Below, piece by piece: positions 47,907 through 57,376 of a stretch of DNA of 64,000 nt. Each line of letters opens with the position of its first letter. The first letter of the stretch is position 1. Position numbers and translations under genes: made by a program. Source of the DNA: Pseudoalteromonas byunsanensis (GTDB taxonomy: Bacteria; Pseudomonadota; Gammaproteobacteria; Enterobacterales; Alteromonadaceae). The notes under the pieces were generated by a model. It was not told where the DNA came from. It made no database searches and worked only from the letters and a program-made list of their open reading frames with translations. The stretch is from the NCBI RefSeq assembly GCF_001854475.1, contig NZ_MNAN01000037.1, positions 318,850 to 382,849 on the forward strand, read 5' to 3'.

Positions 47907-48389
47907 GTTAAACTCCTAACAACCAAGCTCATGCTCTTTAAACATAGCCTAGTACACATTATAACGGCTTAATCTCTAGTTACTGTAAAGGGGGTTGATA
48001 GACTAAGGTGCTACCTTCGCTGTGAATAGCTGCCTACTATAAAAAGCAATACTTTTTAACCAATCAACTAAACGCAACAAGACGAACAAAAATAATACAG
48101 AAAAAAACGATATATTAAATAAAAAAACCGATAACCTTAGTACCAAAAACTCTCATTTTCAAGAGCCTGTAAATAATATTCTAGCACGCTAAATGCGGTA
48201 AAATATTTACGGGTGGAAAACTAAAGTGACACTAACAACACCCGCATTACCTTTTGATTTATATCAATTTTTAAAAACAGAAACGTCGCTAAAATGTAAT
48301 CAAAGTTTAACTTGAAGAACTCAATTTAAACGGTAGGATACACCCGCCAATCAGGCATCAATCACTTTTAAATTAGAAGGAATTTTCTT
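47907..48389. other. 483-bp AT-rich intergenic region
   Basis: Gap between DUF3293-like and small exported protein genes (divergent). Contains several A-runs and no ORF or hairpin that I can support. Confidence 0.4.
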
Positions 48390-48779
48390 GTGAAAAAATT
48401 ACTGTTAACCACAATTTTTGGTCTAATTTCATCTGCTAGCTTTTCATCTGTAGCGACACCAGACCTAGCGTCAGGCTACTATACTACGCAAGAAGTATTA
48501 GAGTTTGGTCGTAAATATCAAGTGGTAAAAGAGCAGTTAAATAACTCTGGTTATGAGCTTCAAGGCTGTGAACAACAGCCGGTATATTACTTTGCTCAGC
48601 CAAGTGAAGACGTCTACTTGTTTAGCCAAGCAGAATGTTATTATTCTATTCCTAAAGACCCTAACGTCTACTCATTTAGAACTGACTACGCGACAGTTGT
48701 CGTTGATATTTATTATCACCAGCTTAATTACCTGTACCATGAAGGTAATGTAAATGTGAGCTATTTTACAGCCTACTAA
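48390..48779 (+). CDS. Small secreted hypothetical protein
   Basis: 129 aa with GTG start, AAGGA about 8 nt upstream, and signal peptide (MKKLLLTTIFGLISSASFSSVA-TP). The mature 105 residues have two cysteines (GCEQQP and AECYYS) that could pair and many Tyr residues (VVDIYYHQLNYLYHEG). No known family. Periplasmic or secreted. Confidence 0.65.
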   Translation: MKKLLLTTIFGLISSASFSSVATPDLASGYYTTQEVLEFGRKYQVVKEQLNNSGYELQGCEQQPVYYFAQPSEDVYLFSQAECYYSIPKDPNVYSFRTDYATVVVDIYYHQLNYLYHEGNVNVSYFTAY

Positions 48780-48787
48780 ACATATGC

Positions 48788-48816
48788 TTGATGAAGTGGC
48801 TAAGCCACTTCATCAA
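48788..48816. terminator. Strong inverted repeat after the small secreted protein
   Basis: TTGATGAAGTGGC-TAA-GCCACTTCATCAA, a perfect 13-bp stem, 8 bp beyond the stop codon. No T-tract follows, so it may be a weak terminator or RNA-stability hairpin. Confidence 0.5.
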
Positions 48817-49036
48817 AACATTCCACCACCTCTGCTACACCCAACCGCCTCGCCTTGAAGCCTTCATGCCTGTAGGTCAATCTGACCAGTTAATTGCGCA
48901 AGTCACTAAAAAAGTGAATAATATCCATAGCAAAGAATTAAAAAGTTTATAAAAAACAACAACTAAATTTTTGGCATCCTATTTGCTATTCCAAGGACAG
49001 CGATTCATCACCAAAAATTAAATACAGGGACACTCC

Positions 49037-50053
49037 ATGTTAAAAATATTCACCCCCTTAGTTAGCGCGTTGATTTTAAGCGGTTGCATCATTCATGTTA
49101 ATACCGCCTCAGCTGATGCAAAAGAGCATGTACAACGCCAACTTCAATTGTCTACCAGCAATATCACTTCATTAACGACGCTGACAAACGCAGGAGATTT
49201 AAAAATTATCGCCTCGCCAGATACCAGCGAGATCACCGCAAGTGCAGACATTTACACTATAGAACCAAATGAGTTTGTTTTTACATTAGAACAGCAAGGT
49301 AAAACTGCGAAACTGGTTGCAGAAGTTAACTCAGAAAATACTTGGCGATTTGGTGGTCACGGCCCCAAAATCGACATGACTATTACCATGCCTAGTGCAC
49401 TGGCATTAACACTAACCGACTCGTCTGGTGACATCGACATCAAAGGATTAACGAGCCATATCCAGATCGATGACGGCTCTGGAGCACTAACGATCGATGG
49501 TGGACAGAACATCGCAATACGTGATGATTCTGGCGACATTACAGTGCTCAATGCCAAAGGAAACATCACCATTAACGACGGCTCAGGAGAGATCTCGATC
49601 CGTGGCGGACAACAACTTACATTGAGAGATGATTCTGGCGGTATTGAGATCTCTAAGGTGACAGGCGACATGGAGATCACTGACGGCTCGGGTGATATGG
49701 AAATAATTGGTGGCAACAACATCACCATTAAAGACGACTCAGGAGATATCAGCCTCACGTCAATTATTGGGTCAGTGTCGATTGTTGATGGTTCAGGTAA
49801 CCTAACCATTGATGGCGCACAAAGTGTGAATATTAACGATGATTCTGGTTTTATTAAGGTCAATAACACACGTGCTAATGTTAAAATTGACGATGGTAGC
49901 GGCGATATTTGGGTGAATAATGCAGGCGCGGTGACCATTGATGATGATTCGGGCGACATTGATATCAACCATGTGCAAAGCCTTGAAATTTTGAGCGATA
50001 GCTCAGGAAATGTACGCACCAACGATATCAAAGGTGGCTCCAAAATAAGGTAG
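49037..50053 (+). CDS. Lipoprotein with tandem DGSG/DDSG beta-repeats (DUF4097-like)
   Basis: 338 aa. Lipoprotein signal (LVSALILSGCI). After about residue 125 the protein is built of about 11 repeats of ~19-20 residues, alternating DGSG (I.I.DGSGDI.I) and DDSG (V.I.DDSGDI.I) turns, typical of a right-handed beta-helix/DUF4097 solenoid. The N-terminal part (TSNITSLTTLTNAGDLKIIASP) is a non-repeated DUF4097-type start. Likely outer-membrane or periplasmic, function unknown; the Asp-rich turns suggest Ca2+ binding. Confidence 0.75.
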   Translation: MLKIFTPLVSALILSGCIIHVNTASADAKEHVQRQLQLSTSNITSLTTLTNAGDLKIIASPDTSEITASADIYTIEPNEFVFTLEQQGKTAKLVAEVNSENTWRFGGHGPKIDMTITMPSALALTLTDSSGDIDIKGLTSHIQIDDGSGALTIDGGQNIAIRDDSGDITVLNAKGNITINDGSGEISIRGGQQLTLRDDSGGIEISKVTGDMEITDGSGDMEIIGGNNITIKDDSGDISLTSIIGSVSIVDGSGNLTIDGAQSVNINDDSGFIKVNNTRANVKIDDGSGDIWVNNAGAVTIDDDSGDIDINHVQSLEILSDSSGNVRTNDIKGGSKIR

Positions 50054-50067
50054 TCAACCCAATACCA

Positions 50068-50112
50068 ATCACGCAGCGCAATACAATGTCGCTGCGTGAT
50101 ACTTTATTTTTT
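50068..50112 (+). terminator. Terminator after the DGSG-repeat lipoprotein
   Basis: ATCACGCAGCG and CGCTGCGTGAT form an 11-bp stem; ACTTTATTTTTT follows. Confidence 0.85.
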
Positions 50113-50344
50113 AAGTCTGAGCATTTAAACTCCCCTTCTCATCTATTCAAGGAGTAAACGCCATCATGAACAACTAATACCTGTTATCCATTTTCATTTA
50201 TTTTTTTGGATCTACAGGGTTAGTGAACGTGGCTTAGCGTTTATACCTTTTCATTTTTGTTCATACGCACATTTAAACTTAGCGTTATTTATAGGTTTCA
50301 TTGTTTGGCCTCGTTGACTGCCCCTATTTATTTAGGAGGCTTCT

Positions 50345-51934
50345 ATGCCCGTGTTAACCGCACAAAACCTGAGCTATCAATTTGCCGATGGAGACATCAT
50401 ATTCCAAGATATCAACTGTACTATTAACCATCCTCGCATAGGTTTGGTTGGCAAAAATGGAGCTGGTAAGTCTATTTTAGCAAAATTACTTGCCAAACAG
50501 CTTACGCCAACCCGGGGAAGCGTGAACTGCAAAATGCAAATAGGCTTTTTTGACCAACATTCAGAACAACAGCTTGACGACTCTACGACCATTGCCCAGT
50601 TGCTTGGCTATGAGCGAGTACTCCAGGCGCTAGAAAAAATTGCACAAGGCGATTTTGAGCAAGCACTATTTGATACGGCTGATCAGCAATGGCAACTCCC
50701 TGAAACCTTTTCTCAACAGCTTAAAGCAATGGGGTTACCCGATGATCACCACATCCTGTGTAGCCAACTGAGTGGCGGTCAATTGGCTCGACTACGCCTT
50801 TGGCAACTTTTTAATAGTGACGCTAAGTTACTTATTCTGGATGAACCCTCCAATCATTTAGATACCGATGGTCAATGTTGGCTATTGGAACAACTAGCTC
50901 TATTTCAAGGCCATGTGTTACTCATCAGTCACGATTACACGCTGCTGCAATACGTCACGCATATATGGGAATTAAGCGAGCTGGGATTGAAACAATACGG
51001 TACCAATTTTGACAATTTCTTGGTACAAAAAGACACCGAGCAAAGAGCGCTTAGCAGTCAAATACACACAGTACGCAAACAACAGCTGGAAGTACAAAAG
51101 CAAGCTCAATTGAATCGACAAAAAGCACAAAAACGAGCAGCTCAAGGCAACAAGCTACGAGCAAGCACAAGCCAAGCTAAAGTGTTGCTCAATAGCAAAA
51201 AAGATAGCGCCACAGCAAGTTTATCGAGCAGTCAAAAAAATCAGCAGCAGCGACAAAAAAAGCTATCGGAAAAATACACTCAATTACGACTTAAGCAACA
51301 GCAGCACCAATACCAACGTTTTTACCTAGGCAACATCGCCAAAGCGGATATCAGTAAACGCTCATTAGTAAGCGTACAAAACTTAACACTCCCTTTCGGT
51401 CAGCAAAACGAGTTCAGCTTCACCATTTATCAACAACAAAAATGGCAGATAAAAGGTGCCAATGGCTGTGGTAAATCAACCTTGCTAAAAGTGTTATTAA
51501 AGCAACTTAGTCCAAGTACGGGGTCAGTGACCATAAACACGGCTTTGAGTTATATAGATCAACATTTTACTCACTTAGAACCTTACCTAAGTCCGTTGCA
51601 GACCTTACTGCAGAGGTGCCCACATTTAACGAAATCTCTCGCACACACCCTGCTGGCAGCGATTGGACTAAAAAATAGTAAAGCGAATCAAACTGTCACA
51701 AGCCTCAGTGGCGGTGAAAAGATGAAACTCAGTATGCTCTGTGCGAGTCAGCAACAACCCACTCCTCTGCTGTTACTTGATGAACCCGACAATCATCTAG
51801 ACTTTGAATCTAAACAACAACTCGCTCATGCATTATTTGAATACCAAGGTAGCTTCTTAGTGATTAGCCATAACCCACACTTTATAGCAAGCCTAGGTAT
51901 AACCCATGAACTCGCTTTAGATATAGAAAAATAG
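50345..51934 (+). CDS. ABC-F family ATPase
   Basis: 529 aa with two ABC domains and no membrane helix. Domain 1: GLVGKNGAGKSILAKLL, LSGGQLARLRL, LLILDEPSNHLD. Domain 2: GANGCGKSTLLKVL, LSGGEKMKLS, LLLLDEPDNHLDFES. The domains are joined by a basic Gln-rich linker (about 215-340). ABC-F proteins act on the ribosome (some give antibiotic resistance). It differs from Uup/EttA in its linker; the subgroup is not clear. Confidence 0.85.
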   Translation: MPVLTAQNLSYQFADGDIIFQDINCTINHPRIGLVGKNGAGKSILAKLLAKQLTPTRGSVNCKMQIGFFDQHSEQQLDDSTTIAQLLGYERVLQALEKIAQGDFEQALFDTADQQWQLPETFSQQLKAMGLPDDHHILCSQLSGGQLARLRLWQLFNSDAKLLILDEPSNHLDTDGQCWLLEQLALFQGHVLLISHDYTLLQYVTHIWELSELGLKQYGTNFDNFLVQKDTEQRALSSQIHTVRKQQLEVQKQAQLNRQKAQKRAAQGNKLRASTSQAKVLLNSKKDSATASLSSSQKNQQQRQKKLSEKYTQLRLKQQQHQYQRFYLGNIAKADISKRSLVSVQNLTLPFGQQNEFSFTIYQQQKWQIKGANGCGKSTLLKVLLKQLSPSTGSVTINTALSYIDQHFTHLEPYLSPLQTLLQRCPHLTKSLAHTLLAAIGLKNSKANQTVTSLSGGEKMKLSMLCASQQQPTPLLLLDEPDNHLDFESKQQLAHALFEYQGSFLVISHNPHFIASLGITHELALDIEK

Positions 51935-52418
51935 ACATTGTAAAGGGGCTTTACGGTTTGGGAGGGTCATATTTGATTGAACTTTCAGGGCATATTCACC
52001 ATAGACCCTGAACAAATCAATAACTCAACCTTGCAGCCCTAATCCTAACCCCGTCACCCAATCCCGCAACCCAACTCCCAATCTCATCACTCGTCACCCT
52101 GAACTTGTTTCAGGGTCCATCTGCACATTGCGATAAAACTGGCACAAGATCCTGACCTTCGTCAGGATGACAGTGGTGCTTTCTGAGCCGCCTGTGCCTA
52201 TATCCATCCTGAATCAAACCGTCACCCTGAACTCAGTCTTGCAGCCCAACTCCCAATCTCATCACTCGTCACCCTGAACTTGTTTCAGGGTCCATTTGCA
52301 CATCGCGATAACACTGACACAAGATCCTGACCTTCGTCAGGATTATGCCATTGTAATATTTTTGGTCTCATAGCCTATAATCATTTTTAGTCTAAACAAG
52401 CAATGATAAGGAAAGTCA
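51935..52418. repeat. Tandem palindromic repeat block, left flank of the CRISPR locus
   Basis: From about 52035 there is a tandem block of a ~175-bp unit. It starts at a word like CTTGCAGCCCAACTCCCAATC and contains two palindromes: ACCCTGAA-CTTG-TTTCAGGGT and ATCCTGAC-CTTC-GTCAGGAT. About one and three-quarter units lie here (the word ATCTCATCACTCG recurs at 52081 and 52256). The unit at 52180-52196 carries 17 nt of the CRISPR repeat. The same unit occurs at 52780-52912 and 63652-64000. Confidence 0.85.
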
Positions 52419-52700
52419 ATGCAACCAGCCGTGTATATACTCTGCTCAAAGCCAAAAGGTGTACTATATATTGGCGTAACAAGTAACTTAAAAAAGCGCG
52501 TCTACGAACACCGACAACACTACGTAGACGGGTTCACAAAGAAGTATAATGTTACCCAACTAGTTTACTTTGAATGCCATGAACAAATGTACTCGGCACT
52601 TTGCCGAGAGAAACAGTTAAAAAACTGGCGTCGACAGTGGAAATTAAATCTAATCCAGCAGAAGAATCCAGAATGGATGGATTTATACAATTTCATCTAA
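52419..52700 (+). CDS. GIY-YIG nuclease domain protein
   Basis: 93 aa. Core GIY-YIG motifs: VYILCSKPKGVLYIGVTSNLKKRVYEHR with the two Tyr and the Arg, and the Glu in LCREKQLKNW. Ribosome site AAGGA 7 nt upstream. Single-domain proteins of this length are common near palindromic repeats in many proteobacteria; here it is embedded inside the repeat block. Function unknown; may act on branched DNA or the repeats themselves. Confidence 0.85.
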   Translation: MQPAVYILCSKPKGVLYIGVTSNLKKRVYEHRQHYVDGFTKKYNVTQLVYFECHEQMYSALCREKQLKNWRRQWKLNLIQQKNPEWMDLYNFI

Positions 52701-52779
52701 ACCGATTATCTGGTGTGCTCATTTGGAGCTTGTTCTCCTCAAGTAAGATTTCGCTCAGGTGGGCGAATTTCTATGAGCA

Positions 52780-52912
52780 TCACCCTGAACTCAACCTTGC
52801 AACCCAACTCCCAATCTCATCACTCGTCACCCTGAACTTGTTTCAGGGTCCATTTGCACATTGCGATAAAACTGGCACAAGATCCTGACCTTCGTCAGGA
52901 TGACAGTGGTGT
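52780..52912. repeat. Palindromic repeat unit fused to the far end of the CRISPR array
   Basis: A copy of the same unit (ACCCTGAA...TTTCAGGGT and ATCCTGAC...GTCAGGAT) that runs straight into the first CRISPR repeat through CAGTGGTGT, the same junction used by half-repeats in the other copies. Confidence 0.85.
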
Positions 52913-54560
52913 TTTCTGAGCCGCCTGTGTGGCGGTGAACTTTAGCTTTTTTTACAAACGCCGCTTTAACTTTTTCTGAGCCGCCTGTGTGGCGGTGAAC
53001 TGTTACAAAGTGAATCATATATTTTGCTGACATTTCTGAGCCGCCTGTGTGGCGGTGAACAATATGCCGATGATATGGCTAAGTTGGTGGGTTTTCTGAG
53101 CCGCCTGTGTGGCGGTGAACCGTGCTCTAGTTGAGATAGCGCCTCTTCTCTCTTTCTGAGCCGCCTGTGTGGCGGTGAACCTAAAGCAATCACATACTGC
53201 ACATGCCCAATTTTTCTGAGCCGCCTGTGTGGCGGTGAACGCTATGAAACTCTCGGGATAGCATCTATTGCGTTTCTGAGCCGCCTGTGTGGCGGTGAAC
53301 AGCATTTGTGTTTGAAAAATCCAAAGTAACTATTTCTGAGCCGCCTGTGTGGCGGTGAACGATGTTAAATTGCTACGGTCGATGGGTTATAATTTCTGAG
53401 CCGCCTGTGTGGCGGTGAACGGATTTTATTTAGTTAAGTACCATAGTCGAATTTTCTGAGCCGCCTGTGTGGCGGTGAACAACTGAATCAGGGGCAATTA
53501 GTTCTACTCGCTTTTCTGAGCCGCCTGTGTGGCGGTGAACTTTTAGTATTAGATAATTCTGGTGCCATTAGCTTTCTGAGCCGCCTGTGTGGCGGTGAAC
53601 TGTTTAGAAAGTCAGGGATGATACTATCCTCATTTCTGAGCCGCCTGTGTGGCGGTGAACTGGCCGCACTATTCTTTGGCTCGTTCACATTCTTTCTGAG
53701 CCGCCTGTGTGGCGGTGAACAAAGTTTCTCATCATACAATGTACTATATTCGTTTCTGAGCCGCCTGTGTGGCGGTGAACGAGAACAGTAGAGAAGTTAC
53801 ACCACCTGTTGATTTCTGAGCCGCCTGTGTGGCGGTGAACTCGCCACCCTCGTTAATATTGTCATCAAACCATTTCTGAGCCGCCTGTGTGGCGGTGAAC
53901 GCGCTGGGTGAAACAGGCTTGCATCGTAGTTATTTCTGAGCCGCCTGTGTGGCGGTGAACTCAGCAATACTTGATCAGTAAGTTTTCAGAGTTTTCTGAG
54001 CCGCCTGTGTGGCGGTGAACATATTTGTGTTGATGGTTAAAGCTTACTAGCTTTTCTGAGCCGCCTGTGTGGCGGTGAACGAATTCATATACACCGATAC
54101 GGCCTGACCACTTTTCTGAGCCGCCTGTGTGGCGGTGAACTTATAAGCTAAGTTATCTATAGTGATCTCTTTTTTCTGAGCCGCCTGTGTGGCGGTGAAC
54201 ATGCCTGAAGCGCTTGTCAATGCACTTAATAATTTCTGAGCCGCCTGTGTGGCGGTGAACCAGTAGGTGCTCGAATTAAACAGCCCAAATACTTTCTGAG
54301 CCGCCTGTGTGGCGGTGAACATTCTCGCAGTGCCGCTTACTTTGGGTATCTATTTCTGAGCCGCCTGTGTGGCGGTGAACACGACGAAATTGCCCGCGAT
54401 GCCCATGTAATATTTCTGAGCCGCCTGTGTGGCGGTGAACAAGCAAAACTTAAGTCTCAGCTCACTCAAACATTTCTGAGCCGCCTGTGTGGCGGTGAAC
54501 ATCAGAAAAGGCGTACATGCCAAAACTCAAATTTTCTGAGCCGCCTGTGTGGCGGTGAAC
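52913..54560 (-). CRISPR. Type I-F CRISPR array, 28 repeats, 27 spacers
   Basis: 28 identical 28-bp repeats with exactly 60-bp period, so all 27 spacers are 32 bp. Transcript-sense repeat (minus strand) begins GTTCACCGCCACACAGG and ends CTCAGAAA, with the I-F hairpin CCGCC/GGCGG cut by Cas6f. The leader is at the high-coordinate end, so new spacers enter there and the oldest lie near 52.9 kb. No spacer is duplicated. Even the oldest repeat is intact at its inner side, which is unusual for a trailer end. Confidence 0.98.
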
Positions 54561-54712
54561 AATAAAATTCTAATACAAAAATAAGTTACAACAAGTCATT
54601 AGGTAAAAAATAGCGATTTTACCTAATGAAAAACGACTTATTGCAACTTACTGATTTATATATTGGTTTTTAAAGAGCAAAAATAAAAGGGTTTTTAAGG
54701 TGTCAACCAGCC
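54561..54712 (-). promoter_or_regulatory. CRISPR leader
   Basis: 152 bp of AT-rich sequence between the last repeat and the cas6f stop, on the side from which the array is transcribed. A possible promoter (TTGACA at 54701-54706 minus) with a weak -10 near 54680. It also contains the long inverted repeat at 54583-54649. Confidence 0.8.
54583..54649. repeat. Long interrupted inverted repeat in the leader
   Basis: Core ATTAGGTAAAA (54598-54608) pairs with TTTTACCTAAT (54617-54627), and flanking AAGTTACAACAAGTC pairs with GACTTATTGCAACTT (54635-54649) with two changes and a 7-nt bulge. It might bind a regulator or IHF, or form a hairpin in the leader RNA. Confidence 0.65.
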
Positions 54713-55363
54713 TTAAAACCACGGCACTGCGACTTGCTGTGCTTCTGAGCGCCGACTGAGCCCATAACACGTCAACAGTGGTATGTTATCACTCGGCTTG
54801 CTTGTTTTTTGGCACTCAATAAACAACAAAAACTTTCTACGCTCAGCAGGGCTTAGCACACTATCGGTCGACAAACTCCGTAAATTGATAAAAGGCAATT
54901 TAGAGTGTTGCTTAAAGTTATCAATTGCTTGCAACAAACGGCTTTTAACTTCTTCAACAGCAAAACCATTTTTTGTTGCAATGGCTTGCGCTCGGCTATC
55001 GACCTCTTGTCGCAGTTTATCTGGGTTTTTAAAGCGCCAACGCTTGAAATACGCATATTGTGTAATATTACTTGGTACGGCTTTTATGGCTTTAATGTGC
55101 ACATAATCCGATAAGCGCAACAACCATTGCTCTACCTTTAAATCAACGAGTTGCTGTTCAGACTCGGCAAGCAATCTGAGTTTATTGCCCAGCGGAAACG
55201 GCTTGTCACCATACAAAGGGAACGACACTGCTATGGCAGAATCCTGCTCACTGACTTTATGCTCCACCAGCAACAAATGAATTTGTTGATACACCTTGTG
55301 CCATAAAAAACCCAAGTTAGCCTCGGCGTCTGGCAACAAGGTAATGTCTAAGTAGTAATTCAT
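54713..55363 (-). CDS. cas6f: Cas6f/Csy4 crRNA endonuclease
   Basis: 216 aa, a little longer than P. aeruginosa Csy4. Starts MNYYLDITLLPDAE, catalytic His29 (YQQIHLLLVEH), and ends with the family block TCYGLS...VPWF. It cuts the array transcript at the base of the CCGCC/GGCGG hairpin and stays bound in Cascade. Last gene of the effector operon, 9 bp after cas7f, and directly next to the leader. Confidence 0.95.
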   Translation of the reverse strand: MNYYLDITLLPDAEANLGFLWHKVYQQIHLLLVEHKVSEQDSAIAVSFPLYGDKPFPLGNKLRLLAESEQQLVDLKVEQWLLRLSDYVHIKAIKAVPSNITQYAYFKRWRFKNPDKLRQEVDSRAQAIATKNGFAVEEVKSRLLQAIDNFKQHSKLPFINLRSLSTDSVLSPAERRKFLLFIECQKTSKPSDNIPLLTCYGLSRRSEAQQVAVPWF

Positions 55364-55372
55364 ACAACCACC

Positions 55373-56401
55373 TTATTTGTCGCTTTCTCCAAACACCCCA
55401 CCGCGCACTAATGTGGCCATCACATAATGCTCCTGCTCAGTGGCTTGCAACTGCTCTCCTCTGGCCCAGACATCAAAAAAGGTGTAAAAGTCTTGTTTTT
55501 CAGCGGGTGTTCTATATGCCTTTCCTCGGTTGGTTACCGCACCATAAGGTTCGATGGCAATTGGGCCTGCACTGGCTTCTGGGTCGGTAAATTCTGGGTA
55601 CCACGTATCAATTGTGCGCAGCGCGTTGCCTAGCTTTTGTGAGTGCATGGCAGCAATGTCTTGCACCTGATAGAGCATTTTGCTTTTCTCGCCTTTGCCT
55701 TTATCAAGTACTAACTCCTCGCTTGGGTATACTTCTTGCGCGCGGCCAACTTGGGCATAACAGTTTATATCCAGCATCAAGAAGTCATTGTCGCTGCTCA
55801 GTGCTTGGGCAATCAAAGTGGCCAGTTCATCAATTTTTTCGTCTTGATGGTCAAAATGTTTGGTACTGTATTGCGTTGCATCGAAGGTCCACGATTTTTC
55901 AACTTGGTTATTTTTAGCCGACACCTGCACTTCTATTTGCTCTGCACCAACTCGGTTGCGCCATAAAAACCGAGCGTTGGCTAAGTTAATGGCGTAGCGG
56001 CGCGCTAACTCGGCAAATTGGTGTGTTTCAATATAAGCACGCGCTGCATTGCGGTAGCTTTGCTTAAACAAATCATTATTACAGGCTGCAGGCTCGGTAA
56101 TGCCGCCCAGCACTTTAATAGTAAATTGTAAGTTCAAGGTGTCTTGCTCAGGTGTTAGCGCGCAGGCATCAACCCGTTGTAGGTTGGCTTTTTCAACCTC
56201 CGCGTTCAGTTTTGCAGGGTCGCCTTTGATGGCCGCTTTTAAGCGGTTTGAAATGGTACCGCGCACCGACTTTTCATTTAATTTTAGCGGCTGTAAGCGT
56301 GTGGTACGCTCTTGCCAAGTCGTGCCATACATATGCCCATCACTGGTTACGAGTTTTTTCTCAAATGCCAATACTGATGCGGTGTTTTCTTTTTTAGCCA
56401 T
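55373..56401 (-). CDS. cas7f: Cas7f/Csy3 Cascade backbone
   Basis: 342 aa, starting ENTASVLAFEKKLVTSDG as in other I-F Csy3. Strongly conserved blocks EKSVRGTISNRL, RRYAINLANARFLWRNRVGA and RGGVFGE. Six copies coat the spacer in the complex. Positioned 36 bp after cas5f. Confidence 0.97.
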   Translation of the reverse strand: MAKKENTASVLAFEKKLVTSDGHMYGTTWQERTTRLQPLKLNEKSVRGTISNRLKAAIKGDPAKLNAEVEKANLQRVDACALTPEQDTLNLQFTIKVLGGITEPAACNNDLFKQSYRNAARAYIETHQFAELARRYAINLANARFLWRNRVGAEQIEVQVSAKNNQVEKSWTFDATQYSTKHFDHQDEKIDELATLIAQALSSDNDFLMLDINCYAQVGRAQEVYPSEELVLDKGKGEKSKMLYQVQDIAAMHSQKLGNALRTIDTWYPEFTDPEASAGPIAIEPYGAVTNRGKAYRTPAEKQDFYTFFDVWARGEQLQATEQEHYVMATLVRGGVFGESDK

Positions 56402-56437
56402 GTTGATTGTCCTTTTCTTTAATTTTTAAATTCAGTG

Positions 56438-57376
56438 CTATTCAAATTCGTTCCCTGAGTCACATGGCTCAGGTGTTGCAAATTTACTTTGCTGACAAAG
56501 GTAGTAGTCGCCTTGGGAGTGATAACGCCACAACATATCTTCTACATAGTGAATACGGTGGGGCATTTTAAACTCACCCAGAGTGACTAGGCTTTCAGCA
56601 AAGCGGTGTGGGGTATCGGGATCTCTTTGGTTTTTAGCCGCTGCCAACTCGCTTATTCCATAAAATCCGGTAGCAATGGGTACAATCCAACCCGCCGATG
56701 CGCCATTCACTTGTTTACTGTGCCGAAACCACTTCACCTTGTCGGTGTCGTCGGTTTCGCAACTGTAATGTACCGAGGTAAAATCAATCAGCGCTTGCAG
56801 GGCATCTTGCCCTTCACTCATTGCCGCTATCATTAAATCGCGACGCTCTATCAGCGCATATCCGGGCATAAGGAGCCTTTGCAGCTTTTTAAGCTCGCCC
56901 TCATCGTCGTGTGTTACATTCATGCAAATGGGCGTTTTAAAGCTTTTAATATCACCGCTGGCCATTTTCATTTTGCCATGCAAAAGCTGTGTTACTTGCT
57001 CAATCAAACGCGCTCGTTCATCCACGGTTATGTTGTCAAACTCAATCACTAAACTCACATCAAGGTGACAGCGGGCTTCTTCAATAAAGGCTGATCTTGC
57101 GCCTGTTTTATCCAGCGGATTGCCTGTGCCCACAATTGAGTGAACGTAATCGCTTTCCCCTTTGTATGTTTGCAAGTCAATATCGTGGCTTATTACCCCA
57201 ACAGCGTTAAAAGCCACTCCTATGTGTTGTTTGTTTAGCTGGCGCTGCAAAGCATGTACCGCGCCTAACCATGCGGTCATTGCAGGAAAGCCGATGGTAA
57301 ACGGGCTAGAAAGCGCGTTAGCGTTATGTACCTTTATATGCGGTATGACCAGCAGTTTTTTTACTGCTCCTATCAT
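56438..57376 (-). CDS. cas5f: Cas5f/Csy2 Cascade subunit
   Basis: 312 aa. Starts with LLVIPHIKVHNANALSSPFT and GFPAMTAWLGAVHALQ, typical of Csy2, which holds the crRNA 5' handle together with Csy1. Overlaps the cas8f stop by 4 bp (ATGA), so translation is coupled. Confidence 0.95.
   Translation of the reverse strand: MIGAVKKLLVIPHIKVHNANALSSPFTIGFPAMTAWLGAVHALQRQLNKQHIGVAFNAVGVISHDIDLQTYKGESDYVHSIVGTGNPLDKTGARSAFIEEARCHLDVSLVIEFDNITVDERARLIEQVTQLLHGKMKMASGDIKSFKTPICMNVTHDDEGELKKLQRLLMPGYALIERRDLMIAAMSEGQDALQALIDFTSVHYSCETDDTDKVKWFRHSKQVNGASAGWIVPIATGFYGISELAAAKNQRDPDTPHRFAESLVTLGEFKMPHRIHYVEDMLWRYHSQGDYYLCQQSKFATPEPCDSGNEFE

Noticed and set aside
49357..50043. Long minus-strand frame opposite the DGSG lipoprotein
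   Set aside because: Shadow of a repetitive gene; no ribosome site, and the plus strand has the lipobox and regular repeats.
52827..54322. Open frames across the array coding SSPPHRRLR or FTATQAAQK repeats
   Set aside because: They are translations of the CRISPR repeat and its spacers, with no start signal.
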